64,000 nt of DNA from Typha latifolia (taxonomy: Eukaryota; Streptophyta; Magnoliopsida; Poales; Typhaceae): the NCBI GenBank assembly GCA_019914945.1, contig CM034107.1:9610001-9674000 (forward strand), written 5' to 3'. Under the pieces are notes generated by a model. It saw nothing but the letters and a program-made list of their open reading frames with translations. It ran no database searches and was not told the origin of the DNA. Made by a program: the position numbers and the translations under genes. This document shows, piece by piece, positions 34,388 to 45,186 of the stretch (position 1 is the first letter of the stretch; every line of letters starts with the position of its first letter).

Positions 34388-34732
34388 GTGGGGAGATCGA
34401 GCAAAGCAAGGTCAGCTTCTTGTTCGGATCTCGAAATCCCTCCTAGTCGATTTCGATTCAAACTTGCGAGATGGAATCCAGCGCAACTCAAAGTGGATCT
34501 GATCGAATCCGTGATTCTCCGGGCCCTTCATAGGTGGTACATCTGCTTTCCAATCAAGTTTTTTTTTTTTTTTTTTCAAAATCTCTGGTTTCGATTTGGC
34601 GACTGATTTCTTAGCAAACTCACTCTGTCCCAAGACAAATCCGATGTTTTGAGGCAATTTCTTCGTTTGCGAGAGGGATCGGAGGCTTCCGATTCCGACA
34701 TTCCTCGTCCGCGAGTGAGAGATCTGCTATGA
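34388..34732 (+). other. Possible small split ORF behind the telo-box promoter
   Basis: A frame open from before 34388 to 34533 meets a plausible 81-bp intron (GTGGTA...TTCTTAG, 34534-34614). It continues in phase to a TGA at 34730-34732. The joined frame would give about 87 residues, ending EASDSDIPRPRVRDLL, after a helix-like stretch. It contains no ATG. The only nearby ATG (34471) is in another frame and stops at TAG 34531-34533. It may be a pseudogene, a gene with an upstream exon I missed, or a non-coding RNA. I recognise no family. Confidence 0.3.
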
Positions 34733-36089
34733 TCTTGCGGGAGGTTTAGTTGGATTACATTTTTTTTTTTTTTTTGGTTTTCTTTTTCGCCTTTTTTTTT
34801 AACTCCCTTCGATTGAATCTTAACAATCTCATGAGATCGTTTTTGAAACGATCTATTCTTTCTCTGGACTATGAATTCTTTTAGTCGGTCATCTTTGATG
34901 CAGGGAAGAATGACTGCATGAGGAAGATGAATCAAACTTTTGATATATACTAGTAAATATCAAAATAAAGGCATCAAATTTTAAAGTTAAAAAAAAAAGT
35001 GATAAAATGCTTTGATAGAGAAGAAATCCACAATTAAAAGCTAATTAATTGCATGAGTTCAGAGTAAATCCCGTTAATGCGTTGTGAGAAAGCATCTTAT
35101 CTCAACAAATGTCTCAGAAAGCGCCATGAGTTGTAGATAACATTTTAATACTCTAATAAATTAAAATTAAATTACTTGAAATACCTCTCCTTTGATTTTA
35201 AACTTGGATCCTTTTATATTTATGTAAGAAAAACTAATGGATGGAGAGAAGCAGAGGTGAAGAGAGAGAGTCGAAATAATTCTGTTCTTTAAATTATATT
35301 TTAGGAGGAAAAGTGTGAAAAAGTGAGGGAAAAGAAGATAAAAGTGAGAAGAAAAAAGGTAAGAAAAAAATTCACCCCCTAATATATTTAAATTTATTTT
35401 TTAACGAGGCCCAACTGAGTATTATTTAAGAAAAGTAACTACTAACTATAAAATAATTTTATTTTTAATGACTGTTAACTTTTTCATCGAATATAATTAA
35501 AATAATATAAATTACCAAAATGATTTATATGGGAAACTACTCCTACTTCTCTCTCTTTGAAGATGAAGGAATTTTTGTTCATAAAATATAGAAAATTTAA
35601 GAGAAACTAATTCTGAAAATTTGAACGAAAAATTTAATGGTTTGTCTGAGATTTTTTTAAATATAGAAAATTTAAGAGAAACTAATTCTGAAAATTTGAA
35701 CGAAAAATTTAAGAGAAACTACTCCTACAGGAATTTTTTTATTCGACCCGTTTTCACCCCTATTTGCACTGATTTATTTTAATAATAAAATATTAAACAG
35801 AGGGTATAATAGTAACAAGTTACTTTCTTTTCTATATTCTCTCCTCCTTAAACCATTAAATCAAAGAGAGGAAATTTTTTTATTTTCTCTTCTAAGTCTT
35901 ACATATACTAAAAAGTTATTTTCTTCTTTCCTTTATTTTCTCTAAAGCCTATTACCGATCTTTCAACTCTCTTTCCTTCATAGTCTGCTATCTTTCAATC
36001 TCTTGACCAAGACTTTTTCTGAGTCCCCAGGTCTAACCCTCTTCTTTCAATGATACCGGCCTTAATGGTCCTCATTCCTATAAGTATGT

Positions 36090-36125
<36 letters not shown>

Positions 36126-36640
36126 TCGTTTAATTAACTAAGACTTCTCAAAGGCCTTCTAACTCCAGGTCTTATAGTTTGAGAGTGCAGGTCTTATGGT
36201 TATCATCATCAACCTTCAAATTACTCTCATTCGATTCTCTTTGAATTGGTTTCTTTGCTCCAGATCTCATTCATTTTTTCCACCGGTACTATTTTCTATC
36301 AGACGTTGACATTTATCCAGAAGAGCGTTTACCAAAGTCGGGTCTTGCAAGGCTGTGATGACAACCATTGACAGAATTATCTTTCTTATTCTATCTCCCC
36401 ATTTTCCACCATTATCATGCATGGAAGGTATACTCTTCTCTCTCTCTCTCTCTCTCTCTCACTCTATCTCTCTCTCTCTCCCCCTTCGTCACAATAATGA
36501 TAGAGAATTGTCTAGCAGAGACTTTAACACACTCATTATTGATCAACCTTCTCCCCCCACCACACAGCTCACTTCCAGTTCGATGGGTGGTTGTCTCCTC
36601 GACCTATTAATATATATCCGTTTTCTTATTAGGGGAACTT
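34733..36640. other. AT-rich intergenic DNA with simple repeats
   Basis: There is no gene-like ORF. Long poly-T tracts lie at 34760-34778 and 34790-34800. (GA)n runs from 36091 to 36120 and (CT)n from about 36437 to 36481. The 75-bp duplication at 35586 is listed separately. Confidence 0.55.
35586..35722 (+). repeat. 75-bp tandem duplication
   Basis: 'atatagaaaatttaagagaa' occurs at 35586 and 35661, and is followed in both copies by 'actaattctg' and 'gaacgaaaaattta'. The copies are almost identical over about 60 bp. Confidence 0.85.
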
Positions 36641-36645
36641 TTGCA

Positions 36646-36812
36646 GGTAACACCCTATGAATAAATAAATTTTCAACAACAACTTTGACCGTTTTAATAC
36701 TTAGTAGCAAACAGTACCATGAAAAAGAATCTTCATGCCCTTCTTGACATTCCGTACTAACGGATATATTTCTCAAAAAATACTGGATTAAATTACATAC
36801 AGGGTGTTATAT
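36646..36812. mobile_element. Short MITE-like inverted repeat
   Basis: 'gcaggtaacaccctatg' on the left and, reversed, 'atataacaccctgtatg' on the right form an imperfect inverted pair about 165 bp apart. No target duplication is clear, so this is a tentative call. Confidence 0.35.
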
Positions 36813-37105
36813 GTAAATTTTCTTTAATCTTATAAAATTATTTCGTGGTTATCAACAACCAACAAGAAAATTATAATCAAATAAAAGCGGGCAGATCTCT
36901 GCTCGCTGTTCGACGAACAACACCAATAAATTAGACAAATAAATAAACGAATAAAGTAATTGGAAGAGAAAAAGAAAAAATCAAACACCGGAGACGAAAA
37001 CACACGTCAGCAAACTCGGCATCACTGTCCGCATCCCGCCCCCACGTCCTCGCCTACGTGCCCTTTCTCCTCCACGCGGCGTCCATCGGGCCGTTTCGTA
37101 CGACA

Positions 37106-37171
37106 TCCAACGGCCCTCCTTGGCCGTCCCCAGCTTTTAGTGCGTTGGCCCAGATCCGCGTCCAACGGTCA
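37106..37171 (+). promoter_or_regulatory. MSA-like (MYB3R) sites upstream of the CML gene
   Basis: TCCAACGGTCA at 37161-37171 fits the M-phase-specific activator consensus TCYAACGGYYA. TCCAACGGCCC at 37106-37116 fits except for the last base. They lie 125-190 bp before the TATA box of the calmodulin-like gene. The match is to a short consensus only; function is inferred. Confidence 0.4.
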
Positions 37172-37296
37172 CTAGAATTTAAAAACCGAATAAATAAATA
37201 AATAAATAAATGTATATATTCGCATCTCCGAGACGCGCTTTTCCGGTACAAAATTTTAAATTCTCTTTAGACGCGTCTTGAGGCGACTAAGATTAG

Positions 37297-37302
37297 TATA
37301 AA
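37297..37302 (+). promoter_or_regulatory. TATA box of the calmodulin-like gene
   Basis: TATAAA lies 84 bp before the start codon at 37386. That allows a transcription start near 37330 and a 5' UTR of about 55 bases. Confidence 0.65.
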
Positions 37303-37385
37303 TCCTCGAAAAAGCCAACAATTTTCTCTTCCTAGCCGTTAGAAATTCTCAAGATCTCCGCCTCCAAATCCTCGTCGCCGCACAG

Positions 37386-38099
37386 ATGGCATCGGGAAGC
37401 CAAACACTGTCCAACCCCCCGATGCCGACGGCGCTTATTCCGAGAATCTCCTTTCTCGTCCACCTCCTCAACGCCCTCTTCCTCTCTCTCCTCCTCCCTC
37501 TGCTCCCCTCTTCCTGGCGTTTCTCCGGTCGCCGAGAAGAGGGGTCCCGGAAGATCCCGGCGTCGCTTATCGTCGTCGCGCCCTCTCCTTCCCCGGTCTC
37601 CCGCGTGGGACCAACAATGGCGGCGGCGCGCGCGGAGATCGACCCGGCGGAGTTGAAGCGCGTCTTTCAGATGTTCGACCGCAACGGGGACGGGCGGATC
37701 ACGAGGTTAGAACTGAACGACTCGCTTGAGAATCTGGGCATATATATCCCCGAGAAGGACCTGACGGCAATGATCGACAAGATTGACGCGAACGGCGACG
37801 GGTGCGTCGACATCGATGAGTTTGGCGCGTTGTACCAGACGATCATGGGCGAGAAGGAGGAGGAGAAGGAGGAGGAGGACATGAGGGAGGCATTCAATGT
37901 GTTCGACGAGAACGGGGACGGGTTCATCACCGTCGACGAGCTGCGGTCCGTCCTCGCCTCACTCGGGATCAAGCAGGGGAGGACGGCCGAGGACTGCCGG
38001 AAGATGATACGGAAGGTGGACAAGGACGGCGACGGGATGGTCGATTTCAACGAGTTCAAGATGATGATGCGCGGCGGTGGGTTCGCGGTGTTGAGTTAA
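37386..38099 (+). CDS. Calmodulin-like protein, CML3/5/7 type, four EF hands
   Basis: This is a 237-residue calcium sensor from an intronless ORF. Residues 22-41 are a hydrophobic segment ([19 protein letters not shown]), probably a signal anchor to endomembranes as in Arabidopsis CML4/CML5. A Ser/Pro-rich linker runs to about 85. The four EF-hand loops are all complete: [12 protein letters not shown] (98-109), [12 protein letters not shown] (134-145), [12 protein letters not shown] (174-185) and [12 protein letters not shown] (212-223). An acidic Glu-rich linker (155-164) joins the two EF pairs. [13 protein letters not shown] and [12 protein letters not shown] are hallmarks of the CML3/5/7 group. 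I take the ATG at 37386 because it keeps the hydrophobic N-terminus; later in-frame ATGs at residues 13 and 78 would keep or lose it. The coding region is markedly GC-rich against AT-rich flanks. The long ORF on the other strand is a shadow. Confidence 0.93.
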   Translation: MASGSQTLSNPPMPTALIPRISFLVHLLNALFLSLLLPLLPSSWRFSGRREEGSRKIPASLIVVAPSPSPVSRVGPTMAAARAEIDPAELKRVFQMFDRNGDGRITRLELNDSLENLGIYIPEKDLTAMIDKIDANGDGCVDIDEFGALYQTIMGEKEEEKEEEDMREAFNVFDENGDGFITVDELRSVLASLGIKQGRTAEDCRKMIRKVDKDGDGMVDFNEFKMMMRGGGFAVLS

Positions 38100-38112
38100 C
38101 AAGTAATCGAGA

Positions 38113-38118
38113 AATAAA
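38113..38118 (+). terminator. Possible polyadenylation signal AATAAA
   Basis: AATAAA lies 14 bp past the CML stop codon. A further AATAAATAAA occurs near 38361, which may be the signal actually used because the first is very close to the stop. Confidence 0.4.
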
Positions 38119-38193
38119 CAACCAACCAAACAAACAAAAAATCTGGAGATGTATATATTGCTGAGAGAACGGTGAAATTGATCGAACGCTATG

Positions 38194-38229
<36 letters not shown>
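38194..38229. repeat. (AT)n microsatellite
   Basis: About 18 uninterrupted AT units lie in the probable 3' UTR or just downstream of the calmodulin-like gene. Confidence 0.95.
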
Positions 38230-38233
<4 letters not shown>

Positions 38234-38731
38234 TTGTTGGTTTTTTCTGGCTTGGTTATTGTTGTGAACTCTAATTTCTTTTTAATTGGACTTCCTTCTT
38301 CTTCTTCTTCTTCTTCTACTTCTACTTTTGTTTACTACCTACCTCACAGGTTTGTAAAGCTAATAAATAAAGCTCCCAATTCACTAATAACACAACTGTG
38401 GTGATTAATTAAACATATTTTACTGCTATCTTTTTTTTTTTAAAAAAAGAAAAAGAAAAATGTTTTATTTAATCTTTTGGTTTGGTACGTCAACTCATTG
38501 AGATCTGTGGAAAAGTGGTGAGGTGTTGCCCAGTCTTTTCTTCATTTGATTGTTTTTTTGTTCTTTGGAAAAGAAATGGTATTATGTTGGGCCGTAATGC
38601 ACAAGTTCTATATTGCAACAAAACTTAGCCAAAGACTTTGCTTGCCGTAGTAACATGGATTGAAAGAGTCATTGCCTTTTACCTTTCTACGCTGCTAGTT
38701 GATGTAGCCTCTTTTGTACTAAGCTTGTGCT

Positions 38732-39130
38732 GGATTTTTTTTTTAATTTTTTATAAATTATATCTTATATTTTACTTATTTTGTGATTCACACTTTGTCG
38801 TTAACTAAATTATTAAAATATCTTCACCACTTATTTTTTATATCCCTCTACTATCTTCCCCACCTACCTTCTCTTCCTCATCTCCTCCCTCAGCTCTCCT
38901 CTCTCATTTTCTTCTTTCTTGTTTTTTTTTTTGGAAGGAGAAAAATAAGATAAAAAAATTTAAATATTTATAGATTATTTTGTTTATTATAGTAGAATAG
39001 TTTTTTTAGTAGCGTATAAGTTAATCCGGAGTATTAAATGAGAATTATAGGAGAAAAAAATGAGTTGATTTATAAAATCCTATGAATCACAAAATAGGTA
39101 AAATATAGGAAGTGATTTTTAAAAATTCTT
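38732..39130. mobile_element. Decayed relative of the Mutator-type MITE
   Basis: 'acttattttgtgattcacac' on the left, and 'gaatcacaaaataggtaaaa' followed by 'tataggaagtgattttta' on the right, mirror each other. They also match the terminal repeats of the element at 19210-20037. Ends and target duplication are blurred. Confidence 0.55.
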
Positions 39131-40525
39131 TTCTTTTTAAACATAAAATTTTCATTAAAGAAAAACGAGAGGCTCATAATACAATATAGCTGTACAGGAA
39201 ATAACACATCTCAAACACATTTTTAGTCAAAATAGTTTAAAAATTTAGATATCCCTGAGATGTTTGGTATGATGTTTCTAAAAATACTATATTAATATAT
39301 ATTTTAATAATGAATTTATTTATGTACTAATCTAAATTAATATGTTGCATTTTGACATTCATTTAATTAATTAAAATGGACGTCAACCTATTTCTCCTGA
39401 TAAGGAAGCTTTACCTCATTGGAAATGAGCTTATACCATCTAATTAAATGGACCATTTGTTGTTTTAAATTTCATCGTGACCAGCTTATATATATATATA
39501 TATAGTAACGTTTTAGCGTTTCGAGAGGCTCCTTGTGTTAAGATTAGGGTTCTTATTAGGATAAATATAAAATTAATTAAATTTATAACACATATATAAG
39601 ACAAACAAATTAGAGATTCACATTAAAAAAATATAATTTAACTATATATATATATATATGGTTAAATATATTTTACCACCATATACTTATGCCCAAAATT
39701 ATTTTATCTGTCATTGTACATATGACTAAAGTGAGACTGTTAGTTTATCTGTTAAACTTAACTAAATGGTATCAAAATGACCAAACAAGACATATAAAAT
39801 TTTAAAATAATATTATTAAATGACCAAAATAACTATGATACTCAATTAAATTTGATAGAAGAACTAGCCGTCTCAATTTTGTTTTATTTATAATGATTGG
39901 TTTTATATTTTTTAAAGTACAAAAGGATAAAATGATTTTGGGCATAAGTAGGTGGTGATAAAATATATTTAACTAATATATATATATATATATATATTCT
40001 TTAACTAAACATTATTTAGGGTGTTAATTAGGTCAGATCTTATTAGCTTAGGCTCAGACAAATTCAAACCAACATAAAATTGACCAATTTTATTAATAAG
40101 GTCTGAATACTAAAGACGAACGTACCTTGTTTATATAATTTATTTGAGTTATAAATAAATATTTTCAAATTAATAAAAAAATTATTCAAGTATATGCATA
40201 TTTTTTACGTATTTATTACGAGCACAACTCATTTAATAATTAAATTAGACATATAAATTTATTTATGACCCGAATCTATTATACTAAACGCAAACTATTT
40301 AATGTCGGATTATGTTATAGGGTCAAAAATTACCACCTTAGTTCATAGCATCCAAAGCTCGAATATAGAATAATTTAATAGAACCGAATCGGATTGGATA
40401 TTTATCCGACCCGTTTTCCACCCCTAAATACCCGGCCCATTTAGTCTATTTCATTCCTTTAGTACTTACTACCAAGTGCCAAACCCCTTCTTCCTCCTCT
40501 ACTAGTAAAGCATACCAATCCAAGT
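39131..40525. other. AT-rich intergenic DNA between CML and CRM genes
   Basis: Contains the MITE at 39661-39973 and several (TA)n runs (about 39487-39503, 39643-39659, 39975-39997). No gene was seen. The last 200 bp should hold the CRM gene promoter; no clear TATA box was identified. Confidence 0.5.
39661..39973. mobile_element. 313-bp MITE with ~48-bp terminal inverted repeats
   Basis: The left arm starts GTTAAATATATTTTACCACC and the reversed right arm starts GTTAAATATATTTTATCACC. The match continues through 'acttatgcccaaaat' on both sides with only a few mismatches. It sits inside a (TA)n run, so the target duplication (TA or longer) cannot be resolved. The superfamily is therefore open: a TA target would suggest Tc1/mariner, a longer one Mutator or hAT. 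The interior is non-coding. Confidence 0.8.
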
Positions 40526-43500
40526 ATGGTGAGCCGTTTACTCTCGCGTTGGAGGCCGAGGACATCGCCGTTTCCCTCTCTCCGGTGAGTATATCTCTTC
40601 TCGTTTCCCATCGTTCCCTTTCCCTTTAAGATAACCTGTTTCCCCTCTGCTTTCATCTCTTACCAGTTCTATGCCTGATAACTGGTCGCGAGTTTTGAGA
40701 GACTCGGCCTTTGGCTTCGAAAAGCTTGCGACTTTGCAAGAAAGACGCGATTTTCGGACTTATATAAGATCAATGAGGTAAGAAAGGTTGCTCCTTTATT
40801 GTATTTATTGTTGTGATATGTATGTAATCTGTTTAACGTTTTGATTTTTATGTGGTTATTGTTTTTTTTTTTTTTTTGGGATCATTCTGGCTTTTGGTTT
40901 TCCTTGAATTGTTCTAAAGGTTTACGGTTCTTCCTTTTTTCCTTGCTATTACTTTTGTTGATATTGCAATTGAAGGAATTGAAGCTCAATTTTGAAACTA
41001 ATTTCTTGCCTTGATGCCAACTACATTTTATTTTCTCACGAGTGATTTATATGTTTGAAGGTGTTTGTTTAAAGGCATCTGTGGTATCCTCTGAAGGAAC
41101 TGCTGTAACCAAGAAAAAGAGATGCTACAATGTTATGTATAAGATTTTCTCAGACTCCTTTTGTCATGTGTAGCGCAGACCATATTAACATATGTGGGAG
41201 TAATGAAACAAGTGCTTACTTATTGTCTGAACAGTAACCAAAGAAAGAGGGGCTGAAGCTATATAATAATTGAATTTGATTAGTTAATGGTATGATTACG
41301 GTAAAAGGCAAAATATGTATTATGTTCTGAACTTTTATTTTCGTTGTTGTTTGTTTACACGGTATGAAATAGTTTGAAATATTATGGGATTTATCTGAAT
41401 AAAAAGCTATTTCTTACTTCTATACTTTCTTTTCAAGTGCCATGTTTCTCTTAGCTTGTATTACTTATCTTAGTCCATGATATTTGACGCAAAAATCATA
41501 CTTGGGCATTAAAGAGAGTCTGTGGATTCCTTGCTTTATATTTCCATGTTCTGGAGAAAATTCTCATTTTGCAGTAGCTCTGATATTTCCTACAAGGTTT
41601 ACAATCAAGGGCCTGATTTCTCCAATAACTTGAAGCCCGCCCCTTTTAATGAGTGCTGTTATATACACACGATCCAGTCACTTAGAAGCACTTGTCAGAA
41701 CAAGGTGGAGCCTCAAGAAAATACTGGAAATATGGCATCTATTGATGATTCTAGTAATGTAAAAGCAAAGAGAAAGAAGTTGAAAGGGAAAAGGGCAGTT
41801 GTAAGGTGGTTAAAGTTCTTCAGATGGAAAAAGAAAAAGGAGTATGAAAGAATGACAGCCGAGGAGAAGATTTTGTACAAATTGAAGAAAGTAAGTCAAT
41901 TCTTGGCTGGGTTAGCCATTTATAATTTGTTGTCAACATTTACTTTCTATTTATACTATGTATGAGTGATAAGTCAGTAATGTATCTACTAGATATAATG
42001 CCTTGTTTATTTGACCAACAGATGCTTTAGGATGAATCTCTTAGGAAAAAGAAAGGGTAGAAAAAAGAAGAAGGAAAGAATCTTATTTGGCGCACACACA
42101 CACGCCATAACTTACTATATGCCTTCATTTCCTGAACTTCCTGCTTTTTGACTGCCATCCAGTGTTTCATGTTGTTTCCAGCAGGATTCAAATTCTTCCA
42201 CCATTTTTATTATCAAACAACAAACAATCAGTATTTTCTGTCCTCTGCTTGCTTCAGAACTTTTTATTGCCAAAATGGTGTGAGGTAATTTTTTTTTTGT
42301 TAGCCTGATTAAGAGATTTCTTGGATTCATCATTTGTATGTTTTCAGTTTATTATATATCTTAGAGCTCATTCCTTCACCTGATATTGAATTGGAAAGAG
42401 CATTATCTTATTAGCATTTCCTTATCACCTAAGCCTTTCTTTTCCAGCAATGTGTGACCGGCTTGAGCACAAATAAGAAAGTGAGTACTCCAAAAGATTG
42501 ATAAATTTTTATGTTCACATGTTAACCTAACAGGAACCTTCTGAATTTTTGCCAAATTCCTGGCTATAACAAACTCAGAAAATAGTGGGATTCATTACAA
42601 AAACTATATCACACTAGGCAGGGAGAATAATCTAATTTCAGCAAAGTCTGCTGGAGGTTGGAATTGTCTAGACAAGAGGAAAATGACATCTTTTGATTTA
42701 GTGACTTGCCTTCATCTGTAAGATATGGTTAAGCCAAAAAGAGTGGAATGAAGATTAATTAGAGTCTTATTAATATCTGACATGAAAAACCTTAACAGAC
42801 ATGTAGTGAAATCTTTTTTGGTAGAGCATATGATGTTTATGTCTCTTCCAAGGAGTTTCTTTTCTCTTCATTGTCCTTCAAAGTAGGATGAATTTGATCC
42901 CAATGTCACAATGTATTGGATACCCTGCATTTTCATTACCCCACTTTTGAAAAGAGGAATTCATCAAGCCCATACTGGGACATAAAAAATCTAGGGGCTG
43001 AAAAGAATGATGTGCCAGTCGCTTGTGCCATGATCAGCTCTACCTCTTCTGCACAGAGAAATTGTCCCCACATGATGATATCCTTCAAAACGCCTAACAA
43101 GAAAGATGCTAAGCCTTTCACCATAAGGTAGCTCTTCAGATTTGATCATTTCTATTTACCTTGCATCCTTAAATGAGTTTCTTGAGATTACATCTAGTCA
43201 GCACTAGACCTTTTTGCACCAAATTCTTTCCTTTTGTTTGTGTCTGGCATCTGCAGCGTTCAGGATTGAGACTATAATGACCACACATACTGAATACTTT
43301 TCTTGACTTGTAATAGGTTTTTCATTTCCTGAATGTGCAAGTATGTATTTCTTTATATAAAAGGATCCGGCTTCATTTATCTTGATAACATTCGGGAATC
43401 ATCAATTCTCAGATGTTGTACACATTGTTCATGAACTTATTTGAAACAATTGTTCCATGTTCGTTTTAGATACTGGGTTTCTTTTGTACTAAATGCTGAT

Positions 43501-45186
43501 TCTTCTTTGGTTAATTTTTGTTATGCTGCTAGATTTTGTACCTTTGGTAGGCTCTACATAGAAAACTAATACTTTGTGAATATCCCTATTTGTGGTGACC
43601 ATGAAGGCCCATAGGAAAGAAGAACGAATTGTCAAGGCTTTAAAGAAAATTGAACCATCGGACTCATTGGAAGCTACTCATGACCCGGAGATACTTACAC
43701 CTGAAGAGCATTTTTTCTTTCTCAAGATGGGCCAGAAGTGCAAAAACTATGTGCCTGTTGGAAGGCGTGGTATTTTCCAGGGAGTGATCCTGAACATGCA
43801 TTTGCATTGGAAAAAGCATCAAACATTAAAAGTTGTGGTCAAGACATTCACTCCAGAGGAGGTTAAGGAAATTGCAGCAGAGTTGGCCAGATTAAGTGGA
43901 GGAATTGTGCTTGATATTCATGAAGAGAATACTATTATTATGTACAGAGGAAAGAATTATGCACAGCCACCAACAGAGATCATGTCTCCAAAGGTTACAC
44001 TTTCTAGAAAGAAGGTATTTTTTTTTTCTTTTCCTAACATGTTAGCTAAAAGGAATTAACACTGAAGATTTATGCCATTGGACTTGCACATTTCAAATGG
44101 ACATATTCATACAACATTACGACGGATATGTGTATACGTACTTGAATATATACGTATAATTATCTATTTATTGCATGTATCATTTCCCTATAGTTGGGAC
44201 TAGTGACTTTGACTTCTCTGAGAAAGCCAACCGTCGACTTAATTTCACGCAGTAATGGTTATTCTTTTTCTTTTTTACCTTGACAAGTCCTACAATCTCC
44301 ACATAAAAAACGTGAGGAGATTCCCTTTCACTGCACAATCAGCAAATATGAGAGTGTGAAAGACCAGATCAATCGTTAAATACAGCTATACCTGTTAATA
44401 GAAAGTGGCAATTCCTTGCATTCTCATCTTTTTGTTCTTTGCTTCTTCTAGTTGTGAAACCATCATGGCAATTGGATGGCTCTTCTATTTTGCTTCCTCT
44501 ATTAATTATTTGGGTGGCTATAGGATGGTTAATTACTTCTAGAAGCGGTGAATAGCTTGTGGTCTACTTGTCCTTGATCCTGCCTTACTCTTCTATTCCA
44601 TTTTTTTAACACTAATATGTAATTTGACTCATAATCTTTTATCCAGGCGCTGGATAAATCAAAGTATAGAGAAGGCCTTCGAGGTGTTCGGAGATATATT
44701 CCACGACTTGAACATGACCTTGAAGATCTTCAAGCACAAATGAAACAAGGAGAGAATAAATGCAAGATAATAGCCAAAGAAGAAATTGCTAGTGCTGATG
44801 ATAGAAGAATTGTGTCTGAATGCCATTTAGAGAGCTTTGTGAAATTTGAGGGTCAAAAAGTTGAAAGGAATACACTTGATGAAGATGGGTCCTCAGCGGA
44901 TTCCAGCATTTTTTCGGAGTCAGAAGATCTCTCTGACATTTTTGAGACAGATTCTGAAGGGCAGATTCAGGAGGAAATGCGGTGCCCTTTATATTTAGAT
45001 ATAGTGGAGAAGTTTCCATCGAAGAACAATGCAGAGCCAGAGGACTTTGAGGAGCATCTGCGTCAGATAGCTGCTGCTTCAAAGAGGGACAATTCATCTG
45101 AGAAAGAACTAAAAGTGTCCGAGCTAGATGAGATCGACAGAATTTTCTTAAGAGCTAGCTCATTGTTGAAGAAAAGAAAACCTTAA
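40526..45186 (+). CDS. CRM-domain (CRS1-YhbY) RNA-binding protein
   Basis: Five coding exons with GT-AG borders and matching phases: 40526-40584, 40667-40777, 41515-41890, 43607-44014, 44647-45186. They give 497 residues. Exon 2 stays open across its full length in the phase set by exon 1, which supports this model over a start inside exon 3. The basic, Ser/Arg-rich N-terminus (MVSRLLSRWRPRTSPFPS) suggests an organelle transit peptide. A lysine-rich stretch is near residues 142-170. The CRM domain is about 213-302, with GRRGIFQGVILNMHLHWKKH (GxxG loop GRRG, 234-237) and IIMYRGKNY (292-300). The C-terminal third is charged, with an acidic run near 396-428. Related plant proteins (At3g25440, At4g13070 type) bind RNA and are linked to organelle RNA processing. 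The exact orthologue and compartment are inferred. Confidence 0.87.

Noticed and set aside
37667..38059. 130-codon ORF on the minus strand inside the CML gene
   Set aside because: A shadow of the GC-rich EF-hand coding region; no independent evidence.
41522..41965. CRM protein starting within exon 3
   Set aside because: Two upstream exons give an in-phase ATG and a transit-peptide-like N-terminus, which explains the open frame better; the frame at 41522 begins with GTG.
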